A DNA stretch of 64,000 bases from assembly GCF_019049245.1 (NCBI RefSeq), contig NZ_JAGMUK010000104.1, forward strand, positions 1 to 64,000. The letters are read 5' to 3'. Numbering within the stretch: the first letter of the stretch is position 1; each line of letters begins with the position of its first letter. Source of the DNA: Streptomyces sp. AC555_RSS877. GTDB taxonomy: Bacteria; Actinomycetota; Actinomycetes; Streptomycetales; Streptomycetaceae. The notes under the pieces were generated by a model. The model searched no databases. It was given only the letters and a program-made list of their open reading frames with translations, and had not been told where the DNA came from. The position numbers and the translations under genes are program-made. Positions 25,353 to 33,410 of the stretch are shown in pieces.

Positions 25353-25720
25353 GGCCGCTCCTCCTGTGCCGGCTTCTCCATGGAGACGTGGTGCACGGCG
25401 GCCTGCGCCCCGGCCAGCGCGGACTCCAGGTCGGCGATCCGGGCGTCCCGCTCGGCGAGCTCCGCGCCGAGGCGGCCCAGCGCGTCGTCCACGTCCGCCA
25501 TGCGGTAGCCGCGGGCGGCGAGCGGGAAGCGCAGGGTCTCGATGTCCGCGCGGTTCACCGGGCGGTCCGGGGGCAGCGGGTCCTGCAGACGCTCCGGAGC
25601 CGCCTCCGGCAGCGGGCCGCTGCCCTCGCCTCCCCCCACGACGGCGAGCGTCACCGCGGCGACCACCACGGCCAGCGCGATGACCAGGAACAAGAACATA
25701 ACCATCGCTGAGGTCCCCAT
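25349..25720 (-). CDS. DivIVA-like domain membrane protein (Rv1209 type)
   Basis: A 123-residue protein: one N-terminal membrane helix (VMFLFLVIALAVVVAAVTLAVV), a Gly/Pro linker, and a short DivIVA-type segment (LRFPLAARGYRMADVDDALGRLGAELAERDARIADLE) that turns into a coiled coil. Such proteins bind at curved membranes or to the polar growth machinery; specific function is unknown. ATG 25720 is used; ATG 25705 also has an SD-like GGGGA. It is coupled by a 4-bp overlap to tag, as I recall also from mycobacteria. Confidence 0.78.
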   Translation of the reverse strand: MGTSAMVMFLFLVIALAVVVAAVTLAVVGGGEGSGPLPEAAPERLQDPLPPDRPVNRADIETLRFPLAARGYRMADVDDALGRLGAELAERDARIADLESALAGAQAAVHHVSMEKPAQEERP

Positions 25721-25852
25721 GATCCGTGCCGACGTGCTGGGCGCCGGCGTCGAATGTGTCAGGGTCCGATCGTGCCATGCGAGTCTGACAGTTAGGGTCG
25801 CAGGCGGTCACGGACGCCGAGGACCACGACGTACGAGAAGAGGTCACAGGGG

Positions 25853-26713
25853 ATGCTCAGGCTGGGCAGGCGTGAATTCGGCGCGCACGAGCCGGTGATC
25901 ATGGCGATCGTGAACCGGACCCCGGACTCCTTCTACGACCGGGGAGCCACCTTCCGCGACGAACCGGCGCTCGCGCGCGTGGAGCAGGCGGTGGCGGAGG
26001 GCGCGGCCATCGTCGACATCGGCGGGGTCAAGGCCGGGCCGGGCGAAGAGGTGACGGCCCAGGAAGAGGCGCGGCGGACGGTCGGCTTCGTGGCGGAGGT
26101 CCGGCGGCGCTTCCCCGATGTCGTCATCAGCGTGGACACCTGGCGCGCGGAGGTCGGCGAGGCCGTCTGCGAAGCGGGCGCTGATCTGCTGAACGACGCG
26201 TGGGGCGGCGTGGACCCGGGGCTGGCGGAGGTCGCCGCGCGGTACGGGGTGGGGCTGGTGTGCACGCACGCGGGCGGCGCGGAGCCTCGTACGCGGCCGC
26301 ATCGGGTGACGTACGACGACGTCATGGCCGACATTCTGCGGGTGACCGTGGGCCTGGCCGAGCGTGCGGTGTCGCTGGGGGTGCCCCGGGAGTCCGTGCT
26401 GATCGATCCCGGGCACGACTTCGGGAAGAACACGCGGCACAGTCTGGAGGCGACGCGGCGGCTCGGGGAGATGGTCGACACCGGGTGGCCGGTGCTGGTG
26501 TCGCTGTCCAACAAGGACTTCGTGGGCGAGACGTTGGACCGGCCGGTGAAGGAGCGGGTGGTGGGGACGTTGGCCACGACCGCCGTGTCTGTGTGGCTCG
26601 GTGCCCAGGTGTACCGGGTGCACGAGGTGGCGGAGACCCGGCAGGTGGTGGACATGGTGGCGTCGATCGCGGGGCACCGGGCGCCGGCGGTGGCGCGGAG
26701 GGGGCTGGCGTAG
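25853..26713 (+). CDS. folP: Dihydropteroate synthase family protein (FolP2 type)
   Basis: A TIM-barrel DHPS of 286 residues. Recognisable loops are IMAIVNRTPDSFYDRG (loop 1, with the pterin-side Asn and TPDSF), VDIGGVKAGPG (loop 2), VDTWRAEVGEAV, LLNDAWGG, and LIDPGHDFGKNTRHSLE, and a final YRVHEVAETRQ. The usual DGG after TPDSF is DRG, and VRVHDV-type residues read YRVHEV, resembling the mycobacterial FolP2 paralogue, which is reported to lack DHPS activity. So folate synthesis is uncertain and a different barrel substrate is possible. The glucosyl-3-phosphoglycerate synthase gene next to folP2 in mycobacteria is missing here. Confidence 0.82.
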   Translation: MLRLGRREFGAHEPVIMAIVNRTPDSFYDRGATFRDEPALARVEQAVAEGAAIVDIGGVKAGPGEEVTAQEEARRTVGFVAEVRRRFPDVVISVDTWRAEVGEAVCEAGADLLNDAWGGVDPGLAEVAARYGVGLVCTHAGGAEPRTRPHRVTYDDVMADILRVTVGLAERAVSLGVPRESVLIDPGHDFGKNTRHSLEATRRLGEMVDTGWPVLVSLSNKDFVGETLDRPVKERVVGTLATTAVSVWLGAQVYRVHEVAETRQVVDMVASIAGHRAPAVARRGLA

Positions 26714-26750
26714 GGTTTTCCCGCCCCCGCCGCCCCTTCCCGGCCCGTCC

Positions 26751-26819
26751 CTGGGGGCTGCCGCCCCCAGACCCCCGCTTCGGCCTGAACGGCCTCGTCC
26801 TCAAACGCCGGCGGGCTGA
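26751..26819. repeat. Streptomyces dispersed intergenic repeat
   Basis: CTGGGGGCTGCCGCCCCCAG forms a perfect hairpin and is followed by ACCCCCGCTTCGGCCTGAAC and CCTCAAACGCCGG. I recognise this stretch as a very common intergenic element of Streptomyces chromosomes. It fills the space between the convergent folP and LOG genes and the hairpin can terminate both. Confidence 0.75.
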
Positions 26820-26831
26820 GATGGCGCCCCG

Positions 26832-27590
26832 CTAGCGGCCCGCCTCCTTCGACACCAGCGCCACCGCCTCGTCCACGTCGTCCGTGAGGTGGAACAGGAG
26901 CAGGTCCTTCTCGGAGGCCTTGCCCTGGGCGATCAGCGTGTTCTTCAGCCAGTCCACCAGCCCGCCCCAGTACTCCGTACCGAAGAGGACGATCGGGAAG
27001 CGGGTGACCTTCTGGGTCTGCACCAGGGTCAGCGCCTCGAACAGCTCGTCCAGCGTGCCGAGGCCGCCCGGCAGGACCACGAAGCCCTGGGCGTACTTCA
27101 CGAACATCATCTTGCGGACGAAGAAGTAGCGGAAGTTGAGCCCGATGTCGACGTAGGGGTTGAGGCCCTGCTCGAAGGGGAGCTCGATGCCCAGGCCGAC
27201 GGAGATGCCCTTCGCCTCGCAGGCGCCCTTGTTGGCGGCTTCCATCGCCCCGGGGCCGCCGCCCGTGATCACCGCGAAGCCCGCTTCCACCAGGCCGCGG
27301 CCGAGCCGCACACCCGCCTCGTACTCCGGCGAGTCGGCGGGCGTACGCGCGGAGCCGAACACGCTGATGGCGGGCGGGAGTTCGGCGAGTGTGCCGAAGC
27401 CCTCGATGAACTCCGACTGGATGCGCAGGACCCGCCACGGGTCGGTGTGGACCCAGTCCGAGGGGCCGCCCGCGTCCAGCAGACGCTGGTCGGTGGTGCT
27501 GGCCTGGACCTGTTCCCGCCTCCGGAGGACAGGTCCCAGGCGCTGCTCCTCCGGTGGCTGCTTCTTGCCCTCGGGGTTGCCAGTAGCCAT
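26832..27590 (-). CDS. TIGR00730-type Rossmann-fold protein (LOG family)
   Basis: A 252-residue protein with the two LOG-family motifs: GGGPGAMEAANKGA and LPGGLGTLDELFEAL. Related enzymes release the base from nucleoside 5'-monophosphates (cytokinin-activating phosphoribohydrolases). The N-terminal 60 residues, including DWVHTDPWRVLRIQSEFIEGF, are the extension seen in the actinobacterial Rv1205-type group. Physiological substrate in Streptomyces is unknown. ATG 27590 has GGAGGGA six bases upstream. It lies between folP and dapE with the same orientation as dapE. Confidence 0.88.
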   Translation of the reverse strand: MATGNPEGKKQPPEEQRLGPVLRRREQVQASTTDQRLLDAGGPSDWVHTDPWRVLRIQSEFIEGFGTLAELPPAISVFGSARTPADSPEYEAGVRLGRGLVEAGFAVITGGGPGAMEAANKGACEAKGISVGLGIELPFEQGLNPYVDIGLNFRYFFVRKMMFVKYAQGFVVLPGGLGTLDELFEALTLVQTQKVTRFPIVLFGTEYWGGLVDWLKNTLIAQGKASEKDLLLFHLTDDVDEAVALVSKEAGR

Positions 27591-27712
27591 GTGCGCTCCC
27601 TCCGCTTGCCGTCTTTCCACCTCAGCGTAGATCTACGCGGGTTACGGACGGGGGACGTGAGCATGTCCGCCATGAAGCGCCGTCAAGCATCATCACGGCC
27701 TCACGCGCCCCC

Positions 27713-28792
27713 TCATGCCGTCAGCCACGACCGCAGGCGCTCCTCCGCCTGCGGGATGAGAGACGCCTTCACCTTCTCGTCCACCTTGTGGGCGAGAAGC
27801 GGCTCGCCGGGGCTGTAGTTCACCGCGGGTACCCCGAGGGCGCTGAAACGGGCCACGTCCGTCCAGCCGAACTTGGGGCGGGCCTCGCCGCCGACGGCCG
27901 CCATGAAGGCCTGCGCGGCCGGGTGGGTGAGGCCGGGGCGGGCGCCGCCGGTGTGGTCGTCGACGACGAACTCGTCGACGCCGCAGTCCGCGAAGTAGTC
28001 CCGGACGAAGGCCTCCGCCTCCTCCTCGCTGCGGTCGGGCGCGTAGCGGAAGTTGACGACGAGGGTGCAGGCGTCGGGGATGACGTTGGTGGCGACGCCG
28101 CCCTCGATGCCCACGGCGTTGAGGCCCTCGTGGAACTGGAGGCCGTCCACGAGGGGCTTGCGCGGCTCGTACGCGGCGAGCTTGGCGAGAGCCGGGGAGG
28201 CGGCGTGGATCGCGTTGGAGCCCATCCACGCGCGCGCGGAGTGCGCCCGTGTCCCCTTGAACTTGAGGAACACCCTCAGCGTGCCCTGGCAGCCGCCCTC
28301 GACCTGGTTGTTCGTCGGCTCCAGCAGGACGGCGAAGTCGCCCTCCAGCCAGTCGGGGTGGGCCGCGGCCACATGCTTCAGGCCGTTGAGGTGTGCGGCG
28401 ACCTCTTCGTTGTCGTAGAAGACGAAGGTGAGGTCGCGGTTCGGGGCGGGGACCGTCGCCGCGATGCGCAGCTGCACGGCCACCCCGGACTTCATGTCAC
28501 AGGTGCCGCAGCCCCACAGGTAGCCCTCGTCGTCGAGCCGGGAGGGGACGTTGTCCGCGATCGGGACGGTGTCGATGTGGCCGGCCAGGATGACGCGTTC
28601 CGGGCGGCCCAGGTGCGTGCGGGCGACGACGTTGTTGCCGTACCGGTCGACCGTCAGGTGGGGCAGGGCGCGCAGCGCGATCTCGATCGCGTCCGCGAGG
28701 GGCTTCTCGGAGCCGCTCTCGGAGGGGAAGTCCACGAGCTGCGCGGTGAGCTTCGCTGCGTCCAGCGTCAGGTCAAGTGAGGTGTCGGCCAT
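27713..28792 (-). CDS. dapE: Succinyl-diaminopimelate desuccinylase
   Basis: A 359-residue M20 metallopeptidase. The metal site is recognisable: LAGHIDTVP (His and general-base Asp), GCGTCDMKSG (bridging Asp), FYDNEEVA (catalytic Glu-Glu) and a late LLAHKVDEKV (His). It releases succinate from N-succinyl-LL-diaminopimelate in the lysine/peptidoglycan route; dapC lies 2 kb away, but dapD is not in this window. ATG 28792 lies seven bases after TAGGGT, so the transcript is probably leaderless. It diverges from the lysozyme-like gene with a narrow, shared promoter region. Confidence 0.92.
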   Translation of the reverse strand: MADTSLDLTLDAAKLTAQLVDFPSESGSEKPLADAIEIALRALPHLTVDRYGNNVVARTHLGRPERVILAGHIDTVPIADNVPSRLDDEGYLWGCGTCDMKSGVAVQLRIAATVPAPNRDLTFVFYDNEEVAAHLNGLKHVAAAHPDWLEGDFAVLLEPTNNQVEGGCQGTLRVFLKFKGTRAHSARAWMGSNAIHAASPALAKLAAYEPRKPLVDGLQFHEGLNAVGIEGGVATNVIPDACTLVVNFRYAPDRSEEEAEAFVRDYFADCGVDEFVVDDHTGGARPGLTHPAAQAFMAAVGGEARPKFGWTDVARFSALGVPAVNYSPGEPLLAHKVDEKVKASLIPQAEERLRSWLTA

Positions 28793-28877
28793 GCTGTCGA
28801 CCCTAACGCCCCGTGCCTTCGCACAGACTTTCCGCACCCGGCGCAGCCGCACAGTACTCTCCAGTATCTTGTGGCGC

Positions 28878-29852
28878 GTGCCAGAGCTGTCCCCCACTCC
28901 CAAGCGCCACGGCCGCCTGTTTCGATCCCTGGCGGCCCTGGTTGTCATGTGTGCCGTCGCCGGTTACCTCGTGGTGCAGTACCTCACCGGAGGCGCGGGC
29001 ACACCAGGCTGCAAGGTCGTCTCGGGCAAGAGCGACGGAGCCACGTACCAGTTCTCGCCGGAGCAGGCGGTGAACGCGGCGACCATCGCGGCCGTCGGAA
29101 CCGGGCGCGGGATGCCCGAGCGGGCCGTGACGATCGCGCTCGCCACCGCGCTCCAGGAGTCGGCGCTGCGCAACATCGACCACGGCGACCGCGACTCGCT
29201 CGGCCTGTTCCAGCAGCGGCCCTCGCAGGGCTGGGGCACGCCGACGGAGATCCTGGACCCGACGTACGCGGCGAACGCCTTCTACACGCACCTGGCCAAG
29301 GTGCCCGACTACACGCGGCTGCCGCTGACCGTCGCCGCGCAGAAGGTGCAGCGCAGCGGCTTTCCGACGGCGTACGCCAAGCACGAACCGGACGCCACCC
29401 TGCTCGCCGCCGCCCTCACCGGGCAGTCCGCGGCCACGCTGACCTGCGAGGGCCGTCCGGCCACGACGCAGGCCGCGGGTACGGACGCGGTGCGGACGGC
29501 GCTCGTGCGGGACTTCGGGCGGGACGTGCTGGAGCCGGCCTCGGCCGAGGTGGGCGCGCAGGCTCCCACGCCGACGCCCTCCGCGAGCGGGACCGGAGGC
29601 GGCGGGCGGACCGTCACGCTGCCGGTGAGCGACGCGGGCTCCGGCTCCGGTCGCAGTGTGCGGCAGCGCGGCTGGCAGCTGGCGCACTGGGCCGTGGCCA
29701 ACGCCTCCGCGCTGCACATCGAACGGGTCTCGTACGCGGGACGGCAGTGGACGGCCGGGAACACGGACAGCCAGTGGCGTAGCGCCGACACCGAGGGCGC
29801 CGCAGGCGCGGAGCAGACCGTGGACTCGGTCCGGATCGTCACTGCGCAGTAG
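28878..29852 (+). CDS. Membrane-anchored lysozyme/transglycosylase-like protein
   Basis: 324 residues. A membrane helix at about 17-37 (SLAALVVMCAVAGYLVVQYL) exports the rest. The outer domain reads VTIALATALQESALRNIDHGDRDSLGLFQQRPSQGWGTPTEI and then DPTYAANAFYTHLAKV: a helix with Glu in the position of the lysozyme catalytic Glu followed by GLFQQRPSQGWG, which is the pattern of Slt/lysozyme-like domains in actinobacterial surface proteins. A Thr/Pro linker and a C-terminal domain (VRQRGWQLAHWAVANASALHIERVSYAGRQW) follow. GTG 28878 is seven bases after TATCTT and has no SD, so it is probably leaderless. Confidence 0.75.
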   Translation: MPELSPTPKRHGRLFRSLAALVVMCAVAGYLVVQYLTGGAGTPGCKVVSGKSDGATYQFSPEQAVNAATIAAVGTGRGMPERAVTIALATALQESALRNIDHGDRDSLGLFQQRPSQGWGTPTEILDPTYAANAFYTHLAKVPDYTRLPLTVAAQKVQRSGFPTAYAKHEPDATLLAAALTGQSAATLTCEGRPATTQAAGTDAVRTALVRDFGRDVLEPASAEVGAQAPTPTPSASGTGGGGRTVTLPVSDAGSGSGRSVRQRGWQLAHWAVANASALHIERVSYAGRQWTAGNTDSQWRSADTEGAAGAEQTVDSVRIVTAQ

Positions 29853-30187
29853 TACGGACGCTCACTCGGAAGGGTTACGTCCGCCGGGTTCGGGCGTGGG
29901 TGTGTGCAGGTTTTCGTCGCGTCACCCCCGTATCTGGAGAAGCCCTTGAGACCAAAGGGCTGTAAGGATTCGGCAGACTTTCGGACCGGGCACTTTTGCC
30001 CGTTTTTATCCACAGCCGATAATGCGACGCATTGCCAACTCTTTACGTTGGCCCGCCGCAACCTTCCCGGGCTTCGAGCGGTAGTCACTGCGTCCGAGCC
30101 CGGAGATCAACAGCCGGACCGACAGCCAGTCGGTCCACTGCCGGGCAGGTCGGACACTTCATCGTTCTCTTCCGTCAAAGGAGCAAC
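29853..30187 (+). promoter_or_regulatory. Intergenic region with two hairpins before the secreted protein gene
   Basis: The 335 bp hold AGCCCTT-GAGACCA-AAGGGCT (29941-29961), a likely terminator of the upstream gene, an AT-rich stretch with GATAAT near 30017, and GGACCGAC-AGCCA-GTCGGTCC (30116-30136), a stable stem in the leader of the secreted protein gene. AAAGGAG (30178-30184) is its SD. No coding frame here looks real. Confidence 0.5.
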
Positions 30188-30595
30188 ATGTCCCTCCCCC
30201 TGACCCGACGGATCGCCCGTGCCGCGCTGCTCGTCGCTGCGGGAGCGGCTGCCGGGGTCGGTGCGGCCGGCTCCGCCAGCGCGGCCCCCGAGCTGCCGGC
30301 CGCCCCGAACCTCGGTGGGCTGACCGCCCTGGACGGGGCGAGCGTCGGCAACACGGTCGACGGTGCGACCAAGAACGTGACCGACACCGCGGGCAAGACC
30401 GGCGGCAAGGCCGTGAAGAAGGAGGCGCCCACCGCCCAGAAGACCGCGGGCGACGCGGCGGGCTCCGCCGGCAACGTCCTTGGTGACACCACGTCGACGG
30501 CAAAGAAGGGCGGGCTGCCCACGGACTCCCTCACCAAGGGTGGACTGCCGGCGGCCGACTCGCTGCCGGTGAAGGGCGGCCTGCCGCTCGGCTAG
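30188..30595 (+). CDS. Small secreted Ala/Gly/Lys-rich protein
   Basis: A 135-residue protein with a Sec signal (ALLVAAGAAAGVGAAGSASA, likely cleaved before APELP). The mature part is low-complexity, without cysteines: TKNVTDTAGKTGGKAVKKEAP, then repeats of KGGLP (five copies, GGLPTDSL, GGLPAADSL, GGLPLG). It looks like a small cell-surface or extracellular structural protein; homologues in databases are often mislabelled as ATP-binding. SD AAAGGAG is three bases before the ATG. A terminator follows at 30614. Confidence 0.75.
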   Translation: MSLPLTRRIARAALLVAAGAAAGVGAAGSASAAPELPAAPNLGGLTALDGASVGNTVDGATKNVTDTAGKTGGKAVKKEAPTAQKTAGDAAGSAGNVLGDTTSTAKKGGLPTDSLTKGGLPAADSLPVKGGLPLG

Positions 30596-30613
30596 GCACC
30601 CGGCTGAAGCCGA

Positions 30614-30645
30614 CGACGGGGCCCGGGATTTCCTGGGCCCCGTCG
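30614..30645. terminator. Hairpin terminator
   Basis: CGACGGGGCCC pairs perfectly with GGGCCCCGTCG (11 bp) around a 10-nt loop, between the convergent secreted-protein and dapC genes. Confidence 0.8.
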
Positions 30646-30695
30646 CTTGTCTGCTCGCGGCGCCTGCGGTCCGCCTGCTCCCTGTGCCTGCTCTA

Positions 30696-31787
30696 CTACA
30701 GCCGTTCCACGGCCGCCCGCACCCGCTCGTCCGTGGCCGTGAGCGCCACGCGTACGAAGTTCTCGCCGGCCTCGCCGTAGAAGTCGCCCGGGGCGACGAG
30801 GATGCCGAGGTCGGACAGGTGGGCGACCGTGGTCCAGCAGGACTCGTCGCGGGTGGCCCAGAGGTAGAGGCTGGCCTCGCTGTGCTCGATGCGGAAGCCG
30901 TGGCCCACCAGCGCCTCGCGCAGGACCGTGCGGCGGGCCGCGTAGCGCTCGCGCTGCTCGCGGACGTGGGTGTCGTCGCCCAGCGCCGCCACCACCGCCG
31001 CCTGCGTGGGCGCGGACGTCATCATGCCGCCGTGCTTGCGGATCTCCAGGAGCGGGGCCAGAACGGCCGGGTCGCCCGCCAGGAACGCGGCACGGTAGCC
31101 GGCCAGGTTGGAGCGCTTGGACAGGGAGTGGACGGCGACGATGCCGTCGTACGAGCCGCCGTTCACCTCGGGGTGGAGGACGGAGACCGGCTCGGCCTCC
31201 CAGCCCAGCTCCAGGTAGCACTCGTCGGAGAAGAGCAGGACGCCGTGCTCGCGGGCCCAGGCGACGATCCGGGTCAGGTCGGCCTTCGAGAGGACCTTGC
31301 CGGTGGGGTTGGACGGCGAGTTCAGCCAGAGCAGCTTCAGACCGGCCGGGTCCAGTTCGGTCGGGTCGTCGTAGACCTCGTACCCGGCGCGGGCCAGGCG
31401 CGCGCCGACCTCGTAGGTCGGGTAGGCCAGCCGCGGGTACGCGACCCGGTCGCCGGGGCCGAGGCCCAGCTGGGTCGGGAGCCAGGCGACGAGTTCCTTG
31501 GAGCCGACGATCGGCAGGACGTGGCGGTGGGTGACCTCGCGGGCGCCGAGGCGGCGCTCCAGCCAGCCGGTGATCGCGTCGCGCAGTTCCGGCGTGCCCC
31601 AGACGGTCGGGTAGCCCGGCGAGTCGGCAGCGGCGACCAGTGCTTTCTGGATCAGCTCGGGGACCGGGTCGACCGGGGTGCCGACGGACAGGTCGACTAT
31701 GCCGTCCGGATGCGCGGCGGCCGTGGCCCTGTACGGCGCCAGCTTGTCCCAGGGGAAGGTGGGGAGACGGTCGGAGACTGCGGACAC
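30696..31787 (-). CDS. dapC: N-succinyldiaminopimelate aminotransferase
   Basis: A fold-type I PLP aminotransferase of 363 residues. NSPSNPTGKVLSK is the NPTG turn, SDECYLELGWE holds the pyridine-binding Asp and Tyr, and HSLSKRSNLAGYRAAF carries the Schiff-base Lys. The GYPTVWGTPELRDAI segment and gene neighbours match actinobacterial DapC, the step before DapE in lysine biosynthesis. GTG 31787 starts it; a tiny 14-codon frame ends nine bases before. It is downstream of the ferredoxin gene in the same direction, separated by a 17-bp inverted repeat. Confidence 0.9.
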   Translation of the reverse strand: MSAVSDRLPTFPWDKLAPYRATAAAHPDGIVDLSVGTPVDPVPELIQKALVAAADSPGYPTVWGTPELRDAITGWLERRLGAREVTHRHVLPIVGSKELVAWLPTQLGLGPGDRVAYPRLAYPTYEVGARLARAGYEVYDDPTELDPAGLKLLWLNSPSNPTGKVLSKADLTRIVAWAREHGVLLFSDECYLELGWEAEPVSVLHPEVNGGSYDGIVAVHSLSKRSNLAGYRAAFLAGDPAVLAPLLEIRKHGGMMTSAPTQAAVVAALGDDTHVREQRERYAARRTVLREALVGHGFRIEHSEASLYLWATRDESCWTTVAHLSDLGILVAPGDFYGEAGENFVRVALTATDERVRAAVERL

Positions 31788-31816
31788 GGGTCTGGCTCAC
31801 TTTCTGGTACGGCAAA

Positions 31817-31875
31817 CGCCTCGGTCCCGTACGACGGTCATGATCAAGGCGATCAGGCCGTACGGGACCGAGGCG
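31817..31875. terminator. 17-bp inverted repeat with 25-nt loop between fdxA and dapC
   Basis: CGCCTCGGTCCCGTACG (31817-31833) is repeated as its exact reverse complement at 31859-31875. The hairpin can end the fdxA transcript. On the minus strand an ATG within the loop opens a 14-codon frame (31841-31797) that stops nine bases before dapC. Confidence 0.7.
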
Positions 31876-31897
31876 GCGCTGGTGACGCGGGCCGCTC

Positions 31898-32218
31898 TCA
31901 GCCGTTCTGCGGCGGCAGCGCGGCGATGAAGGGGTGGTCGCGCTCGATCAGCCCCAGCTTGCTGGCACCACCGGGAGAGCCGAGTTCGTCGAAGAACTCG
32001 ACGTTCGCCTTGTAGTAGTCCTTCCACTCCTCCGGAGTGTCGTCCTCGTAGAAGATCGCCTCGACCGGGCAGACCGGCTCACAGGCACCACAGTCGACGC
32101 ATTCGTCCGGGTGGATGTACAAGGACCGGGAGCCCTCGTAGATGCAGTCGACCGGGCACTCCTCGATGCACGCCTTGTCCTTGACGTCGACACAAGGCTG
32201 CGCGATGACGTAGGTCAC
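31898..32218 (-). CDS. fdxA: Seven-iron ferredoxin
   Basis: A 106-residue FdxA-type ferredoxin. Cys9 and CxxxC/CP spacing in ACIEECPVDC, then ECVDCGACEPVCPVEAI, give one [3Fe-4S] and one [4Fe-4S] site. The C-terminal extension (about 45 residues, YYKANVEFFDELGSPGGASKLG) is typical of actinobacterial FdxA/FdxC. It is a cytosolic electron carrier, in Streptomyces often for cytochromes P450. GTG 32218 has GAGGAGG nine bases upstream. It shares a divergent promoter region with the GNAT gene and precedes dapC. Confidence 0.93.
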   Translation of the reverse strand: MTYVIAQPCVDVKDKACIEECPVDCIYEGSRSLYIHPDECVDCGACEPVCPVEAIFYEDDTPEEWKDYYKANVEFFDELGSPGGASKLGLIERDHPFIAALPPQNG

Positions 32219-32358
32219 GCTGTCGTTCCTCCTCGATAGGGCGCTGGCGGGCCTCCTCAGGCTCCGCCGCCTGGCGCGCGGGAGCGCGGCGTCGTCGATG
32301 CCCGCCTCTAGTATCTCCGTTCCGGGGCATGATCCGAACAGGAGGGGTGGACCGACCT

Positions 32359-33381
32359 GTGGAAATATCTGCGGCCGGACGTCTCGTGGTCCGCATCACC
32401 GCCGCTGACGTGGGTAAACGGGTGTCCGTACGGCGCCTGGGCGAACCTGGGGTGACCGGTGAGAAGTTCACCGACACGGTGGGTGTTCTCACATCATGGG
32501 ACAACGGTGTGCTGCTGATCACACGACGGGACGGGGAGAGCGTCCGGATTCCGGAATCCTCGCTGGTCGCGGGCAAGGTCGTGCCGCCCGCACCGGCCCG
32601 CCGACGGGGTCCGGCGGCCTCGTACGAGGAGCTGGCGCGCATCGCCTCCCGGGCCTGGCGACCGGTGGAGAGCCAAGATCTCGGCGAGTGGGAGCTGCGG
32701 GCCGCCGCCGGGTTCACGCGCCGCGCCAACTCGGTGCTGCCGCTCGGCGACCCGGGCATGCCCCTCGACGAGGCCCTGACGGCCGTACGACGCTGGTACG
32801 GCGAGCGCGGGCTGCCCGCCTACGTCCAGACCGCGACCGGCGCCGAGGGCACGCAGGAGCTGCTGTGCGCGGAGCTGGAGCGGCGGGACTGGACGCGGGA
32901 GGTGACCGCCGAGCTGTGGATCGGGGCGCTGGCACCGCTCGCCGACCGTGCGGAGAGCTCCGCGGTGGTGCTGTCCAGGGAGGCGGACGAGGCCTGGCTG
33001 TCCCGGTATCAGCGCAAGGGGATGAGCGAGGTGGCCCTGAGGGTGCTGGGGAGCGGGCCTTCCGTGTGGTTCGCGACGGTCCCCGGTGCGGGCGCGCCCG
33101 CCGCCATCGGCCGGTGTGTCGTCGACGGGCGGTGGGCCGGTTTCGCCGCCGTCGAGGTGGATCCCGCGCTACGGCGGCAGGGGCTGGCCTCGGCCGTGAT
33201 GGCCGCGCTCGCCCGGCGGGCCCTCGACGAGGGCGCCTCGGCGGCGTGGCTCCAGGTCGAGACCGACAACGCCGGTGCGCGGGCGATGTACGCCGGGATG
33301 GGCTTCGCGGCGCACCATGCGTACCACCACTACCGCGCGCCCGGACGCGCCGACGACGAACGGCAGCGAAACCACCGGTAG
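32359..33381 (+). CDS. GNAT family N-acetyltransferase with N-terminal beta domain
   Basis: A 340-residue protein. Residues 1-70 are a small beta domain (VVRITAADVGKRVSVRRLG, TVGVLTSWDNGVLLITRRDGE) of SH3-like type. The C-terminal GNAT domain shows the acetyl-CoA motif A as VEVDPALRRQGLASAVMAALARRALDEG, followed by LQVETDNAGARAMYAGMGF. Between them lies a second, degenerate GNAT-like half. Substrate unknown. I choose GTG 32359 (SD GGAGGGGTGG, 8-nt gap) over ATG 32329. TAGTAT at 32309-32314 may be the -10. Confidence 0.82.
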   Translation: MEISAAGRLVVRITAADVGKRVSVRRLGEPGVTGEKFTDTVGVLTSWDNGVLLITRRDGESVRIPESSLVAGKVVPPAPARRRGPAASYEELARIASRAWRPVESQDLGEWELRAAAGFTRRANSVLPLGDPGMPLDEALTAVRRWYGERGLPAYVQTATGAEGTQELLCAELERRDWTREVTAELWIGALAPLADRAESSAVVLSREADEAWLSRYQRKGMSEVALRVLGSGPSVWFATVPGAGAPAAIGRCVVDGRWAGFAAVEVDPALRRQGLASAVMAALARRALDEGASAAWLQVETDNAGARAMYAGMGFAAHHAYHHYRAPGRADDERQRNHR

Positions 33382-33410
33382 CGATCGCCGTGAAAGGGCA
33401 CGAGCCAGCT

